A stretch of DNA of 64,000 nucleotides. Source: Pectinophora gossypiella (lineage: Eukaryota; Arthropoda; Insecta; Lepidoptera; Gelechiidae). The notes under the pieces were generated by a model. That model was given only the letters and a program-made list of their open reading frames with translations, was not told the origin of the DNA and ran no database searches. The translations under genes and the position numbers were made by a program. Each line of letters starts with the position of its first letter. The first letter of the stretch is position 1. Below, one piece after another: positions 40,484 through 51,929 of the stretch. Location of the stretch: NCBI RefSeq assembly GCF_024362695.1, contig NC_065426.1, positions 10,508,236-10,572,235 of the forward strand, in the 5' to 3' direction.

Positions 40484-40776
40484 AGGAGCTCGGTGGCGCA
40501 GCGGTAAGCGCGCTCGGTCTGCGATTGTTGAAGTTAAGCAACTTTCGCAATGGCCGGTCATAGGATGGGTGACCACAAAAAAAAAAGTTTTCATCTCGAG
40601 CTCCTCCGTGCTTCGGAAGGCACGTTAAGCCGTTGGTCCCGGTTGCATTAGCAGTCGTTAATAACCACCAATCCGCACTGGGCCCGCGTGGTGGTTTAAG
40701 GCCCGATCTCCCTATCCATCCATAGGGAAGGCCCTTGCCCCAGCAGTGGGGACGTTAATGGGCTGATGATGATGAC
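40484..40776 (+). mobile_element. SINE family B, full-length
   Basis: GGAGCTCGGTGGCGCAGCGG, TCTGCGATTGTTGAAGTTAA, GTGACCACAAAAAAAAAAGT, GAGCTCCTCCGTGCTTCGGA ... GGACGTTAATGGGCTGATGA TGATGA tail. Complete. Confidence 0.88.
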
Positions 40777-41504
40777 AACAGGAACATTCCCACTTTGGGA
40801 ATATTCTCGAGAACGGCAGGTCACTGGTAATAACCGTGAAGTAGATACAAATGCATTCTTCACGCTTGTGTTCTGTTCCAAATCAATGCGATTTTATGTC
40901 GTTTTCACTGTTTTATGTTTACTTAAGAATCTTTTACTTAGTTTGATCATAGAATAAGGAATAACACTTCGTATAGAACGGTAACTCTCCGCTCCCCACC
41001 AGCGGTTGAGCTAGGTTTACCTCACCCCCTCGGTCTTATTAGCTTCAGTCAAGACGTCAGACGTCACACACACAAATGCGCGTGTACGATAAAGTCAATG
41101 TGTGGTGTCTGTGTAAAACGAGGTGTTTTGTATGAAGTGTCCGGGGTATGGTTAGATATAAAATAATGTTTTTTTTTGACGTGACTTATTGTAGAGTTGC
41201 CTCAAATGGCATTAATTACTAGGACGTAAGTCCACCTCGGTGATTTCGACTTGCAATGTCCTGACAAAACCAGGGTCACAAAAGTGTATTTTTGTTAGAC
41301 ATGTCCCCATCGGGAACCGAAGCGACCACTAAAAGTTATTATAAAAATTATTTCTAAACTTCTCTCTTACTTATCGTGTGGGTTGTGAGGTGGAATACCA
41401 ACCTCATCAACAGGGTGTCAGGGTTATTACTGAGCCGCCAAAGACTTATAGTATAAGTAGTTAAAATGTAAACCCGATACCGACCCCGCCGGCGTGGTCG
41501 ACGA

Positions 41505-41732
41505 TTTCCCTCATTCAGCGCTTATCGCTATCGATTCACTAGGGTCGATTAATTCTTTCAAATTATTTTTCTTCTCAGACGACGCCCTGAGCCGAGGTTC
41601 GCGCCCAACTGGGCACCCTCAGGCCTGTTGTCTTAGACGTTGTACCGGGTGAGAGCCTTCAGCGCTCCCCATTTGTCCGGTCAAATATTTAATGCCTTCT
41701 GCGGCAAATCTACAATAAGTCACGTCAAAATA
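41505..41732 (+). repeat. Interspersed repeat (CAGACGACGCCCTGAGC family)
   Basis: CAGCGCTTATCGCTATCGAT, CTCAGACGACGCCCTGAGCC, GAGGTTCGCGCCCAACTGGG ... CAAATCTACAATAAGTCACG. Parallel to 33600-33835. Confidence 0.65.
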
Positions 41733-41869
41733 TAAATGTAATGTATGTGTGTATAAGTCTTATAGCATTTCCAATTGTTAGATAGGACACAATCTCATAA
41801 AAGACGCTCTCGGAGAAAAGGAAGACAAAAAATTTTTTCAAAGGTTTTTTTTTTTGTTTTATTATTATA

Positions 41870-42750
41870 AATATCAAGGAGGCTTTAAAGCTACAGATTC
41901 TATCGTAAATCTCGTGTTTCTAAGAGGTAACTAGCTATAGCTATCAAGGTCGCTGATAGTTATCAGTTTCCTAATTGATGACGGAAATTGTTGACTTCCT
42001 GTTCTTAACCGGATTGAATTCACGTAAAATACACTTCGTTGTTAAAAATAGGCGCTTTTTTTTAAAAAAAAACTTGTTTTAGATGAACTTGTAGTGTTAT
42101 GTTATGAAAACCACCTTCATTTTTGAAGGTTAATGAAATGGTGGCGATTCTGGTCGGCATAATTTAATTTAATTTTAGTTTAGTAAGTCTAAATTTATTG
42201 CTATCATTCATTCAAAAAAAAAATACAGAATACTTTCTTTGTTAGAAACTATTTACAGTAAATAAAGGTGATTGGAGTCTCCTTTCAAGCCGCATGAGTC
42301 CTTTTCATCTTTTTTTTTTGAGTTCTTGATGTTTTGGAGTTTTCAATGATATTAATTTTTCATTGCGCAGTTTTTAATTTATGCATTAGTCCACGTAATA
42401 TATAATCAACTTAGATTCGATCAAACCAATTCTGTTTAATTATCAACTAGTTTCATAACAAAAATGAAGAAATACTAAGGAATCACTCCGCAACATTACT
42501 TGTTAGTGCAACTAAATTAATTACACGGGAATTTAGTGTCAAATTATCTGTGAACACTAAAATTATGTACAGAAACACTAGAATTAGCGTCTGACGACTT
42601 TTTGAGCTGAATCTGTTTCTTTTTGCAAGAGTTGTACCTAATTTTGTATTGATTTGATACGGGTTCCAATCCTGACTGGGCTCTAGACCATTGATTTGGA
42701 CTTTATGACTTAAAATTCATGTTTGGATCATAGATAATTGATATCACCGC
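41870..42750. other. AT-rich stretch without recognised gene
   Basis: No exon-like or RNA-like signal. A family D SINE piece (GGGTTCCAATCCTGACTGGG ... TTCATGTTTGGATCATA) lies at about 42655-42755. Confidence 0.4.
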
Positions 42751-42762
42751 GTTTCCAGGATG

Positions 42763-42908
42763 TACAGTCATGAGCAATATAATGTACCCACTTTAGGACT
42801 TTGTCGCACTAACATATTTGACATTTAGTGAGACTTATAGTTCAATTTGTCAAAAAAGTTAATGTGACATGGTACCAAAGTGTATACATATTAATGCTCG
42901 TGACCGTA
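42763..42908 (+). mobile_element. MITE, same family as 8359-8504
   Basis: TACAGTCATGAGCAATATAA ... TAATGCTCGTGACCGTA. Full-length with only a few differences from 8359-8504. Confidence 0.75.
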
Positions 42909-42950
42909 CATAAGATACATTCATACATATCCCAATTTGCATTTGCATAA

Positions 42951-43008
42951 ACATACGCATACACACGCGCACACGCGCGCGCGCGCGCGCGCACACGCAC
43001 GCGTACAC
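42951..43008. repeat. 58-bp alternating purine-pyrimidine (CA/CG) tract
   Basis: Every base from 42951 to 43008 alternates purine and pyrimidine, with a run of ten or more CG steps in the middle. Such tracts can adopt Z-DNA. Confidence 0.85.
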
Positions 43009-43061
43009 CTTAATTTCTTTGATTTTTGTAATTGTTACAGTTAGTCTTTTTTATTATAATA

Positions 43062-43230
43062 TTACATACATACATACATAAACTCACGCCCGTTATCCCT
43101 AATGGGGTGGGCAGAGCCACAAGTAATCAAAGACAACTTGCAGCCACTGTTGATACGATGTCGTAAGCTGGATATGATGAACCTTATGGTGATAAGGGAT
43201 CAGCCTATCGCCCATAACATTAGTCCATCA
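43062..43230 (+). repeat. GGGTGGGCAGAGCCACAAGT repeat
   Basis: CATACATACATAAACTCACG, CCCTAATGGGGTGGGCAGAG ... CGCCCATAACATTAGTCCAT; extends right into TTTTTACGACATGCCCGGGA and CAAGCAGCTGAACGTTTTCT, which also occur, inverted, at 45780-45850. Confidence 0.65.
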
Positions 43231-43914
43231 TGTTAGAGGACACAATCCCTCTGTCCGTTTTTACGACATGCCCGGGAAGACAAGCAGCTGAACGTTTTCT
43301 ATGTTTTTTATTTGCTCCCAGAACAGCATAGAAGCAATATTACTATTACTGTTTCCACAAATATGTACGACGTAACCCTGACTTCGAAGTCGCACGCTTT
43401 CCACTTAGTTTGGAAGTCAGTGGACCATGCTTGTACTAAACATCGTTACCTACTGTAACTATTGACAATAAACTAAACTAAAATACATATCCCAATTGGA
43501 GTAGTCAGAGGAACATCGATTGCAAGATGAACCAAGTACCCACACCTCACCGAGCTTTCTGATAGAACAACGTAACAAGTGGTGAGCCGTATTTACAGGA
43601 TTTGAGCCCGGTTAATGGAAATAGGCCCGCCCGCTATTACATGGGACTTTAACATAACTGGCGAGAAGTGGATTTACTATACACTGCCTACCCCTTTGGG
43701 AATACAGGCGTGATGCTATCTTATGTTAAAATTTATAAATTACGTACATGGAATACAGATACTTCGTACCTGTGGTCGCCTGGATGAAATTGCTGTAGAG
43801 CAATAAGGTTGCCAATTGTGCTGTAATCTTTCCCGTGTATGTTTTAAAATTGTTTCGTGTGGGTGCAACAAAGGATATTTGATTTGATTTGATGATCAAT
43901 AAGTGCCAATTTGG

Positions 43915-44045
43915 GCAGAAGGCAAGAAGGAAACCACTGCCCTATTTTTTCCTAGATAAGATAAGATAATCGTTTATTGTCTAAAAAGTAGCATGGAGAG
44001 GAATGCTACACCGATAAGAGCGTGGCTCTTAAATTAGTGATGACG
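43915..44045 (+). repeat. GACAAGAGCGTGGCTCTTAA-type repeat
   Basis: GGCAGAAGGCAAGAAGGAAA, CCACTGCCCTATTTT, interrupted by about 30 bp (AGATAAGATAAGATAATCGT), then AGTAGCATGGAGAGGAATGC and TAAGAGCGTGGCTCTTAAAT. Confidence 0.6.
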
Positions 44046-44054
44046 AAGTGTCAA

Positions 44055-44270
44055 TCATCACATCACATCGTGAGGAAACCCAAATTCCCGAGAAATGCAT
44101 TGTCGGAGGTATGTGACGTAACATGTATTGGGCTGGTTTTCTCTTCGCGGGTTGGAAGGTCAGACAGGCTGTGGCTTCTGTAAAAAACCGGACCTGTCAA
44201 ATCTTCAGGTTAGGTAAGCGGACCCTGTGAAAAACAGGATAATGCTAGCGGAGATCATGATGAAGTGCCA
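44055..44270 (+). mobile_element. SINE family D, body
   Basis: ATCGTGAGGAAACCCAAATT, CCCGAGAAATGCATTGTCGG, TATTGGGCTGGTTTTCTCTT, CCGGACCTGTCAAATCTTCA, GTGAAAAACAGGATAATGCT; the tRNA-like head is missing. Confidence 0.7.
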
Positions 44271-44414
44271 ATATCATCGACCTCTGTTGCTGAATATGGA
44301 GTCATTGTACGGGTTATATCGTATGCTGCATCACTGCACAGATAACTTCAGATAGATCATCATACTTTTCTCCTGTAGGGTTAACATGCGCAATGTATTT
44401 TTTAAAAAAAAAAA

Positions 44415-44585
44415 ACGTCTAGGGGCCTGTGCCGAGGTTTTTCTTGCAGCTTCTTTTCCCCGGCTATACAGGTTGTGAGAAGCTGCAGTAGTTTTAGGCG
44501 GATGAGACGTTCGTTATGTAAAAATTGACGATTCAAAGTGTAACTATATTATCTACTGAATAAAGATATTTTTGAATTTGAATTT
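44415..44585 (+). mobile_element. LINE 3' end (TAGGGCCCCGTGCC family)
   Basis: ACGTCTAGGGGCCTGTGCCG, AGCTGCAGTAGTTTTAGGCG, TCGTTATGTAAAAATTGACG, ACTGAATAAAGATATTTTTG. Confidence 0.7.
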
Positions 44586-44754
44586 ATGATATTTGTCACG
44601 GTTTCTTTATCGATTCTGACGATATAATTATGTCGTTTTGTCGCTTGGAGCTAACACATACAGGGGAGTTACCGTTCTGCGTAATATGCCTTATTCTATG
44701 CTAGCTATGGTGTAAAAACCTTTTAAGTGTAGGTACTTACATCCCTAGTTTATT

Positions 44755-44885
44755 TGTTTCTTTGTGATCCCCAGTTTGGTTAGGACATTACAGGCTGAGC
44801 ACCTAATCGTCCAAAAGTAAGATGATCCGTGCTTCGGAAGGAACATTAAGCCGTTGGTCCCGGTTACTACTTACTGACGTAAGTA
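44755..44885 (+). mobile_element. SINE family A, 5'-truncated
   Basis: CTTTGTGATCCCCAGTTTGG, TACAGGCTGAGCACCTAATC, AAGATGATCCGTGCTTCGGA, CGTTGGTCCCGGTTACTACT; ends at TACTGACGTAAGTA. Confidence 0.7.
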
Positions 44886-45839
44886 TAGTAAGAGTTAAAT
44901 TTTTGTATGAATGTTTTTGTGTGTTTATTTATTTATTTATTTATTTGTACACAATAAAACAGACACAAGAAACATACAAAGAAAACAGATAGTACAGGCA
45001 AGCTTATCTCTAAACAAAGAGTTTTCTTCCAGCTGACCTACGAAATGTGTTGTGTTTGTATGAATGTTTTTGTATACATGTTTTGTGGCTTACATGTAAC
45101 AGATTAAAGAGAAGGCGAACGTCGTGTCTTATAAGGAGGTGAAGGAATTGGTCTTTGATGGACAGGAATGAAGAATGTTACGACAAGAGCGTGGCTCTTA
45201 AATTAGTGATCATGATGATGAAATGTCCAGGGTGAGACTCTACCGAAGTGTTGCACGCAACTCGCACCCAGCGATGCACGACCGTGTACACTCAGGTGAT
45301 TGAAGAGACTCTTACTTTCAACATCAATCTGACATTGATCAACGTTAAACACAGAAAAAAGTATTCTTTTTTTAGATGCCAGACAGTGATGCTTTCATTA
45401 AAACTGCTGACGTTTTATTCGACTTGACGATTTATTCTGTGGTCATTATCTCCCTCATGCTTCTATGCTGTTCTGGGAGCAAATAAAAAACATAGAAAAC
45501 GTTCAGCGGTTAGCGCGTTACCGCGTTTAATTGGGGATATGAGACTCCCGATATTTCGACACTGTTGCAAGTGCCATGATCACGGGATGACTGATGAGAT
45601 TGGAGTGGAGTAGGTAGATCCATAATATTCTACGGGCAGACATATCTGTCTACCCTCTTTCTTTGCCGCTTGTTTATGTTTTTGATATCGGAATGTTTGG
45701 TTCCACGGAACCACCTGAACTCGCACCAAACTCACTACGACAAACCGCACTCACTGTGTCCTCACGTTTTTAACAACAATGTTCAGCTGCTTGTCTCCCC
45801 GGGCATGTCGTAAAAACCGACGGAGGGATTGTGTCCTCT

Positions 45840-45990
45840 AACATGATGGACTAATGTTATGGGCGATAGGCATAAGGTTCATCACATCCAGCTTACGACA
45901 TCGTATCAACAGTGGCTGCAAGTTGTCTTTGATTACTTGTGGCTCTGCTCACCCCATTAGGGATTACGGGCGTGAGTTTATGTATGTATG
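45840..45990 (-). repeat. GGGTGGGCAGAGCCACAAGT repeat, inverted
   Basis: Reverse complement of 43062-43230: AATGTTATGGGCGATAGGCA, AGTGGCTGCAAGTTGTCTTT, CCCCATTAGGGATTACGGGC, with a TATG tail. Confidence 0.65.
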
Positions 45991-45997
45991 TTTATGT

Positions 45998-46135
45998 ATG
46001 TCATCATCTCCCCAGCATTATCTCGTTTTTCACAGGGTCCGCTTACCTAACCTGAAGATTAGACAGGTCCGGTATTTTACAAAAGCTACTGCCTATCAGA
46101 CCTTCCAACCCGCGAAGGGAAAACCAGCCCAACAA
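45998..46135 (-). mobile_element. SINE family D fragment
   Basis: ATCTCGTTTTTCACAGGGTC, CGCTTACCTAACCTGAAGAT, GACCTTCCAACCCGCGAAGG, GAAAACCAGCCCAA. It joins directly to the MITE starting near 46140. Confidence 0.65.
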
Positions 46136-46149
46136 TGATCTAAAACTAA

Positions 46150-46335
46150 CGAAAAACATTTTCTTTTTTCTATTAAACTTATTTATGAATTTTAATCAAT
46201 AAAAACGTTAATAAGTAAACATTTTTTCACGTTTTTCTATGACGTCACTGTGTGCTTTTTGATACAAATTCCATAGTCATTTCGTGTTTTGACGTTTAGT
46301 AAAAAGTAACTGATTTGACTAGTTGGAAACTAGCC
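46150..46335 (+). mobile_element. Interspersed repeat, inverted partner of 22020-22200
   Basis: CATTTTCTTTTTTCTATTAA, TTCACGTTTTTCTATGACGT, GTTTTGACGTTTAGTAAAAA, GTAACTGATTTGACTAGTTG. Confidence 0.6.
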
Positions 46336-46724
46336 TGCTAGTAACAACTACGTATCACTTACAACCACTTCGAAAATGGCTGATGATAAGCGGCTCAAGA
46401 ACCTCAACAAAAAAGAAAATTAACAATGACAGCCACAATAAAAAAAAATCTAATTAAGTAACGCAACCTCATTTAAATTCTTTTACTTTTTAACTTGTTA
46501 TCGTTATAAAACGCATTGAAATCTCAATACGACATGATATTGAAATTGAAACCAATTTGTCGATAATGGTGGCTTAACAATATTTACGTTGTTGGAACTT
46601 TCAACCGGCATGGTAAACAGTAATAGTTAGTAAAGCAATCACGTAGTACTTTCTCCGTGACGTAACGAGGTAGTTTTGTGTGTGAAGAGATTGTTTGGAA
46701 TATACTTGCAGTTTGGCAAGTACA

Positions 46725-46883
46725 GGGGGGTTAAAATGGCCACATCGAAGCAATTCATCTAAGAAAGCAATATTGCTTTTTGACATTTGTTTGCATTGCG
46801 CACTTACTTTTACATGCGCAAATGTCAAATTGCAATGTTGCTTTCTTAGATGAATTGCTTCGATGTGGCCATTTTAACCCCCC
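46725..46883. mobile_element. Complete palindromic MITE (159 bp)
   Basis: GGGGGGTTAAAATGGCCACA ... TGTGGCCATTTTAACCCCCC. The two arms have a constant coordinate sum of 93608, so they are collinear without indels. Core blocks: TCGAAGCAATTCATCTAAGA and GCAAATGTCAAATTGCAATG. Other copies: 10075-10195, 54795-54925, 58205-58330 and a fragment at 5915-5990. Confidence 0.85.
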
Positions 46884-46944
46884 AGTATACATTTCTTCTA
46901 TCTTGGTTGGCTCGAGCTCTAAACAAATGAATTCCGATTTTATG

Positions 46945-47085
46945 AGCGTTTATCATCATTATCCCGTTTTTCACAGGGTCTGCTTACATAACCTGAAGAT
47001 TTGACAGGACCGGTTTTTTACAGAAGCGACTGCCTGTCTGACCGTCCAAACCGCGAAGGCAAAACCAGCCCAAAACAGGTTAAAA
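46945..47085 (-). mobile_element. SINE family D fragment
   Basis: ATTATCCCGTTTTTCACAGG, CATAACCTGAAGATTTGACA, GAAGCGACTGCCTGTCTGAC, AACCAGCCCAAAACAGGTTA; head missing, with GTTTGTATCATAGATAATTG following. Confidence 0.65.
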
Positions 47086-47724
47086 CGTTAACATATGATT
47101 TATTAACGTTTGTATCATAGATAATTGTTATTACCTGGTTTCTAGGATTTTGTGCCCAGTTAATGGGCAATAATACAATCGGCGGCCATATTGCTAAGTA
47201 GCAATTTTTCTAGCCCTCGCGGCAGAGCAACCGCGCCGCGCGGGATGCGAATTTTATCGCGGGTGTCGACCAATAGCCGTAAGAAGTTTATCCACGTTTG
47301 AAGCATTCGATGCGTCTATTGATCAAAGCCCTCGGTATAATACGTACGGACCCCGCCTTAAGGTGAAAGAAATTGTTATACACTGAAATATGGGCCGGTG
47401 AAATACAGCTAGATAGCAGTAGGAGAGAGTAGAAGAAATGTAAATGTATCCGTAAATACCGCCATCTGGATGTTGGCTAAGATTTACATTACAACAGTAC
47501 ATTACAACACTACATTACAGATGTAACTTGTAACCTGTTATACTGCATGTATACTGTACATTCATAGCAAAGACAAGTTAGCAAATCTTTGCACTTGTTA
47601 AACGTGTTACGCTACCGTGTGTTATGTCCAATGTGTATTGAAACGGATTTCAATGACAATAACTCTTGGACAAGTTAGAGGGTTAGACAAGTGAGAAGTT
47701 TGGCAACTGTTTTGCCCAATAGGT

Positions 47725-47890
47725 GAGAGCCACGCTCTTGTCGGTGTAGCATTCTCCATGCTACTTTTTGGGTAAAATAGGGCAGTGGTTTCCCTCTTGC
47801 TTTCCACCCCGCAGTACGCAGTACCGGGACCAAGGGCTTAACGTGCCTTCCGAAGCACGGAACAACTTACTTCTGGACAATCAATTTTGT
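47725..47890 (-). mobile_element. Retroposon block plus SINE family A core, inverted
   Basis: GAGAGCCACGCTCTTGTCGG, TGTAGCATTCTCCATGCTAC, AGGGCAGTGGTTTCCCTCTT, then TACCGGGACCAAGGGCTTAA, CCTTCCGAAGCACGG. Confidence 0.6.
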
Positions 47891-48861
47891 CAGCGTTGGG
47901 ACGTCTGTCCCAACGATTGATGGATGTGGAGGAAGCAAAAGAAGTGTGGCAGGATTGAAGCAAAGGAATTCCTCTAGTTATTAAATAACTTGTAATGTAT
48001 ATGAATAAAGCTTAATACTACGTACTTATTTATTTATTGGTATACTTACTGGTAAATTTTGTACCGGGTGAGGGCCTTTAGCGCTCCCCATTTGAAAAAT
48101 TCAAATTCAAAATCAAATATTTATTGCATTCCATGTAGTACAACCAACACACCTCACCAAGCTTTCTGTTAGACCAACGTGATAAAACTTTAATAAAATT
48201 TGCAGTTACTGTATCTATCAACTTGGCATTAGTCTCTGCTCACCCTGAAAGGCGCCTAGCATGAAGATGGTACAATGATACACCAAAGGGTCAAGGCTTA
48301 ATGCCCAATAGCAGCGACCTACACTTTCGTAACCTATCGAGATGTGATGATGATTTATTTAACTTAACAGCATACGATTTGCGCCTACTTTGTTAATTGT
48401 CTTGACATAGATATAAACTCACGCCCTTGTCCCTATCGGGGTATGCAGCACAAATAATATTATAAAAAAGAATAAAAGAACCACGTGTAACATAAGACAA
48501 GAAATGAGCGAAGCTCTTAAATAAAGTGTTAGCAAACTCTACAATAAAACATTAATATTAGTAACATACCCAGTTTTAATCAGTAAATGTTAAGTAGCTC
48601 AAATATCACTCTTATTACGGAAACCAAATATTATTACTACAAATTATAATATGAAATATTAATACAAAAGAATACAGCAACTAGTCTTTCAGTTTTCGCT
48701 TCTCTCGACAATAATCGTCTTCACTTGTTTATTTTCTTCGTAGTCCCAGACGGAACACCCGCCAAAAACGTTTTTCTCTTAAAAAGTGACGTGGCGTTCC
48801 TTTTTTGAAATTGCCATCAAAAGAGAGAGAGAAGTATACAAATATTTAATTAATTTTATTA

Positions 48862-48998
48862 AAAAGCTGTTGGTAGCCGCTCAGGCTACTAGCCCAAACA
48901 ACCCAAGCCGCTGTAGAGCAGCGTGGTGGAGTATGCTCCATACCCGTTCCGGTTGATCGAGGAAACGCCTGGACCCAGCAGTAGGACATACTGTATGT
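48862..48998 (+). mobile_element. SINE family C fragment
   Basis: GTAGAGCAGCGTGGTGGAGT, ATGCTCCATACCCGTTCCGG, TTGATCGAGGAAACGCCTGG, CCCAGCAGTAGGACATA, in the orientation opposite to 24574-24907. Diverged. Confidence 0.6.
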
Positions 48999-48999
48999 T

Positions 49000-51600
49000 T
49001 ATTTAAAAGTAACAACCGAACCCACACCCTCCGAGGCTAAAAGTCGAGGACAGTAACAACTGAGCTAGCGTAGGTTGAGATGATGCATATTAAGCAACGC
49101 AATGTTACCTTGACTCGATGATACTTCCATACAAATTGTATGGGAGAGACGTTATATTATTTTGTACTTATCGATCTGTGATATTATGTATGTAATTTTC
49201 GTCAGTTTGTATGAGTGTTTGTATGAGTCATCAAGTGAAGATGCTGTGTTGTGTATTTCACAACATAAGCATCACGCCTGTATCCCAGAGAGGGTAGACA
49301 GCGGTGTAAAGTATACACATTACCCATGTCGCCAGCTACGTTTAAGTCTTATGTAATATTAATTATACGAGGTTGCCAAAGAAGTTGACCTATTTAACTG
49401 CTCATTGGCGAGGTTCGCAGAAGCTACGGTAAAAATATTGTGTACATAAATTAAGGATATTGATGGTTTGTGTTTTGTGTCAATTTAATTTTTTAATTGT
49501 GTTTTCATTATTATGTGAATATGTGTTAGTTTCCAAGTTTATGTATGTTACTCTAAGTTACCGCCTTGGGCGCATGCCTGTATGGTAACTTACAGTCGTA
49601 ATCATAGTTATAAATAAATAATATATTAATTAATCGGGCAAAAATCCTGGGAATCAAAAAATTTTTTATAAGGCAAAAAAACATTTAAACTCATAGCCGA
49701 ATCCAGTTACAAACCCGAGCCGGGATTCGAACCCGTTACACTACGGTGTGAGTCACGCGTTCTCTGAACTGGGCTAACACAGATTGGCTGTATATACTTC
49801 TACTTCTATCTACCCTTTCAGATGTTGTTTAAGCGCCATAATTCCGCTATTGCCTAATAGATGGCGCTTAACGTACAAATAATTCGATGTTCGGTTTTCA
49901 TTGATTGGAAAGCGGTCGACAAGAAGTGGGTCGTACGTGATTTTTGCGAAAAGGAAAAGTGTCAAAGAGCTACGAAGAAAGTCGCTCTACCATAGCTCAG
50001 TCAGTACACTTTTTGCGTAGATTAAACGAAAGTAATTTTTTATCCTTACATAATTGTAGATTTTAAATGTTTCTTTATGAAGATGTAATTGAGACGGTTT
50101 TTATTAAAACACGCGCCATTTTTGGTAGCGTAGGCTTTTTTTTTCTATTAACATAATTAACATTAGTTTTATTGGCGTAAGTTAAGTTGATTTCAATTTT
50201 TAGTTTAGACAATAACGCGCTGTGGTATAAATTCGGTATTGTTCATATTATAAGAATCATGCATAACATAAATACATTTTTCCTTTGCACGTTGAGCTTA
50301 TAAAATTCATGCATCTCAAAAATTGTGGCTTTAAAACAATACACTCAAAATTCAAACCCGAAATTGTCTAATTATAGTTATTAGAAAGTAAACAGCAATT
50401 ACACTTAAGCAGAGAGCGTCGAGAAAATATATAATTAAAGTATTTAAACGTTTTCTTTTTAAAAACCACTTACGTTTGTGAATTATGTTAATTTGAAATA
50501 GGGACCTATTCAAAAATCATCAGAAAATAAAATTGAATTTTATAAAATTTAATAAAATTGAATTTTATTTTCTACATTTGATTATAATGTCAAATATACC
50601 TACATAACAACCTTGAACACTTATTTCGGCGTATTTTACAAATATTTATGGTCGTAGACTAGATTAAAGTTATACTATAAAATGTGAATCGCGAAATAAG
50701 TCTATTTTAAATTATTAAAAATATTCTCAATGATGTTAATTAAATAAATAATGAAGTGGATGACATTGCTCCAAAATATAATCCCTGTAAATAATATTAC
50801 ATAAAAATTTGGCACTTTATTTCGATAATCATATTTTTTTTAAAACAAATTCGTTTTGCAGTGAAACAAGTCTAGAACTTCATACGTAACGTTAACTACT
50901 TACTGGACTTATCGATATTATAATATTTGCTTTTTTATTTTTTACGTGACATATAGCAAATATGTCTCTGAAAGCACTCTTGGTTATCGTTCGCAAAATA
51001 CCAATCTAAACTTACGTTACATATTTGCACGTGCTAGAGCAAAAAAATGGTCAACATTTCAATGTTTAATGACTACTCAACTGACATACATTGCGTACAT
51101 GTTTTAGAACGGCAGCAGCAAATATGTTATTATTGAAACTGTGCGCATATTCGACATATTGGAGCGTGTCCTTATGGAAATATTTATGGCGTTTCTAATT
51201 TACTTTTAAAATTACCAGGCGTTTCGAGATGTTTTGAGATATTTACGTCGAATATCTTTACAGCTATTCGCACGGATGATTATTTAATTCACTTGTCATT
51301 TTTATCATATTGGTTCTGCAGGCATTCACTAATTGGCCAGCTAAATAGGGAACTTTAATGGCTCTCACCTTTTCAATACGTATAGATAGACTACTCGTTT
51401 TGTTAGCTTAGATCACCTGCCGATTACTGGCATAGGTAGATGCTAAAAGTAGCAAGACGATTTGGAAAGCCTTTGAAGATAATTAAAGAAAACCATGAAA
51501 TTGTCAAGGAAGGAAAGGGAGTCTGATAGGTAAGGAAAAAAATAAAATTACCGGTTCTTTTTTACACAATACCCCACTTAGCACATCAATAGGGCCACAT
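49000..51600. other. AT-rich non-coding stretch
   Basis: No supported gene. A tRNA-like SINE head remnant lies at about 49715-49790 on the minus strand (CGGGATTCGAACCCG, CTGAACTGGGCTAACAC). The rest looks unique and AT-rich, with an AAATTTAATAAAATTGAATT duplication near 50540. Confidence 0.4.
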
Positions 51601-51824
51601 GAGATCGTCACGTATCTAATTCCTGCATCGCCATAGAAAACTGCATCATTAGCGGGACAATGCCGCTTCTAATTGGTTCGTGAAGTACAAACGATAAAAT
51701 CGCCGTATGCCCGTATTGTTTCAGCTTCGATTGCGATCGGCGAAAGCTTAGGGTTTTTTGTGGAAAGAAAATCTTGGATTTATCTTTTTTAATGATAATA
51801 TATGGCTGTCCATCTTTGGACTTC

Positions 51825-51925
51825 GTATCAACAGTGGCTGCAAGTTGTCTTTGATTACTTGTGGCTCTGCCCACCCCATTAGGGATTACGGGCGTGAGTT
51901 TATGTATGTATGTTTATGTATGTAT
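51825..51925 (-). repeat. GGGTGGGCAGAGCCACAAGT repeat, truncated
   Basis: CGTATCAACAGTGGCTGCAA, GTTGTCTTTGATTACTTGTG, CCCACCCCATTAGGGATTAC, GGGCGTGAGTTTATGTATGT and a TATG tail. Confidence 0.65.
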
Positions 51926-51929
51926 GTAT

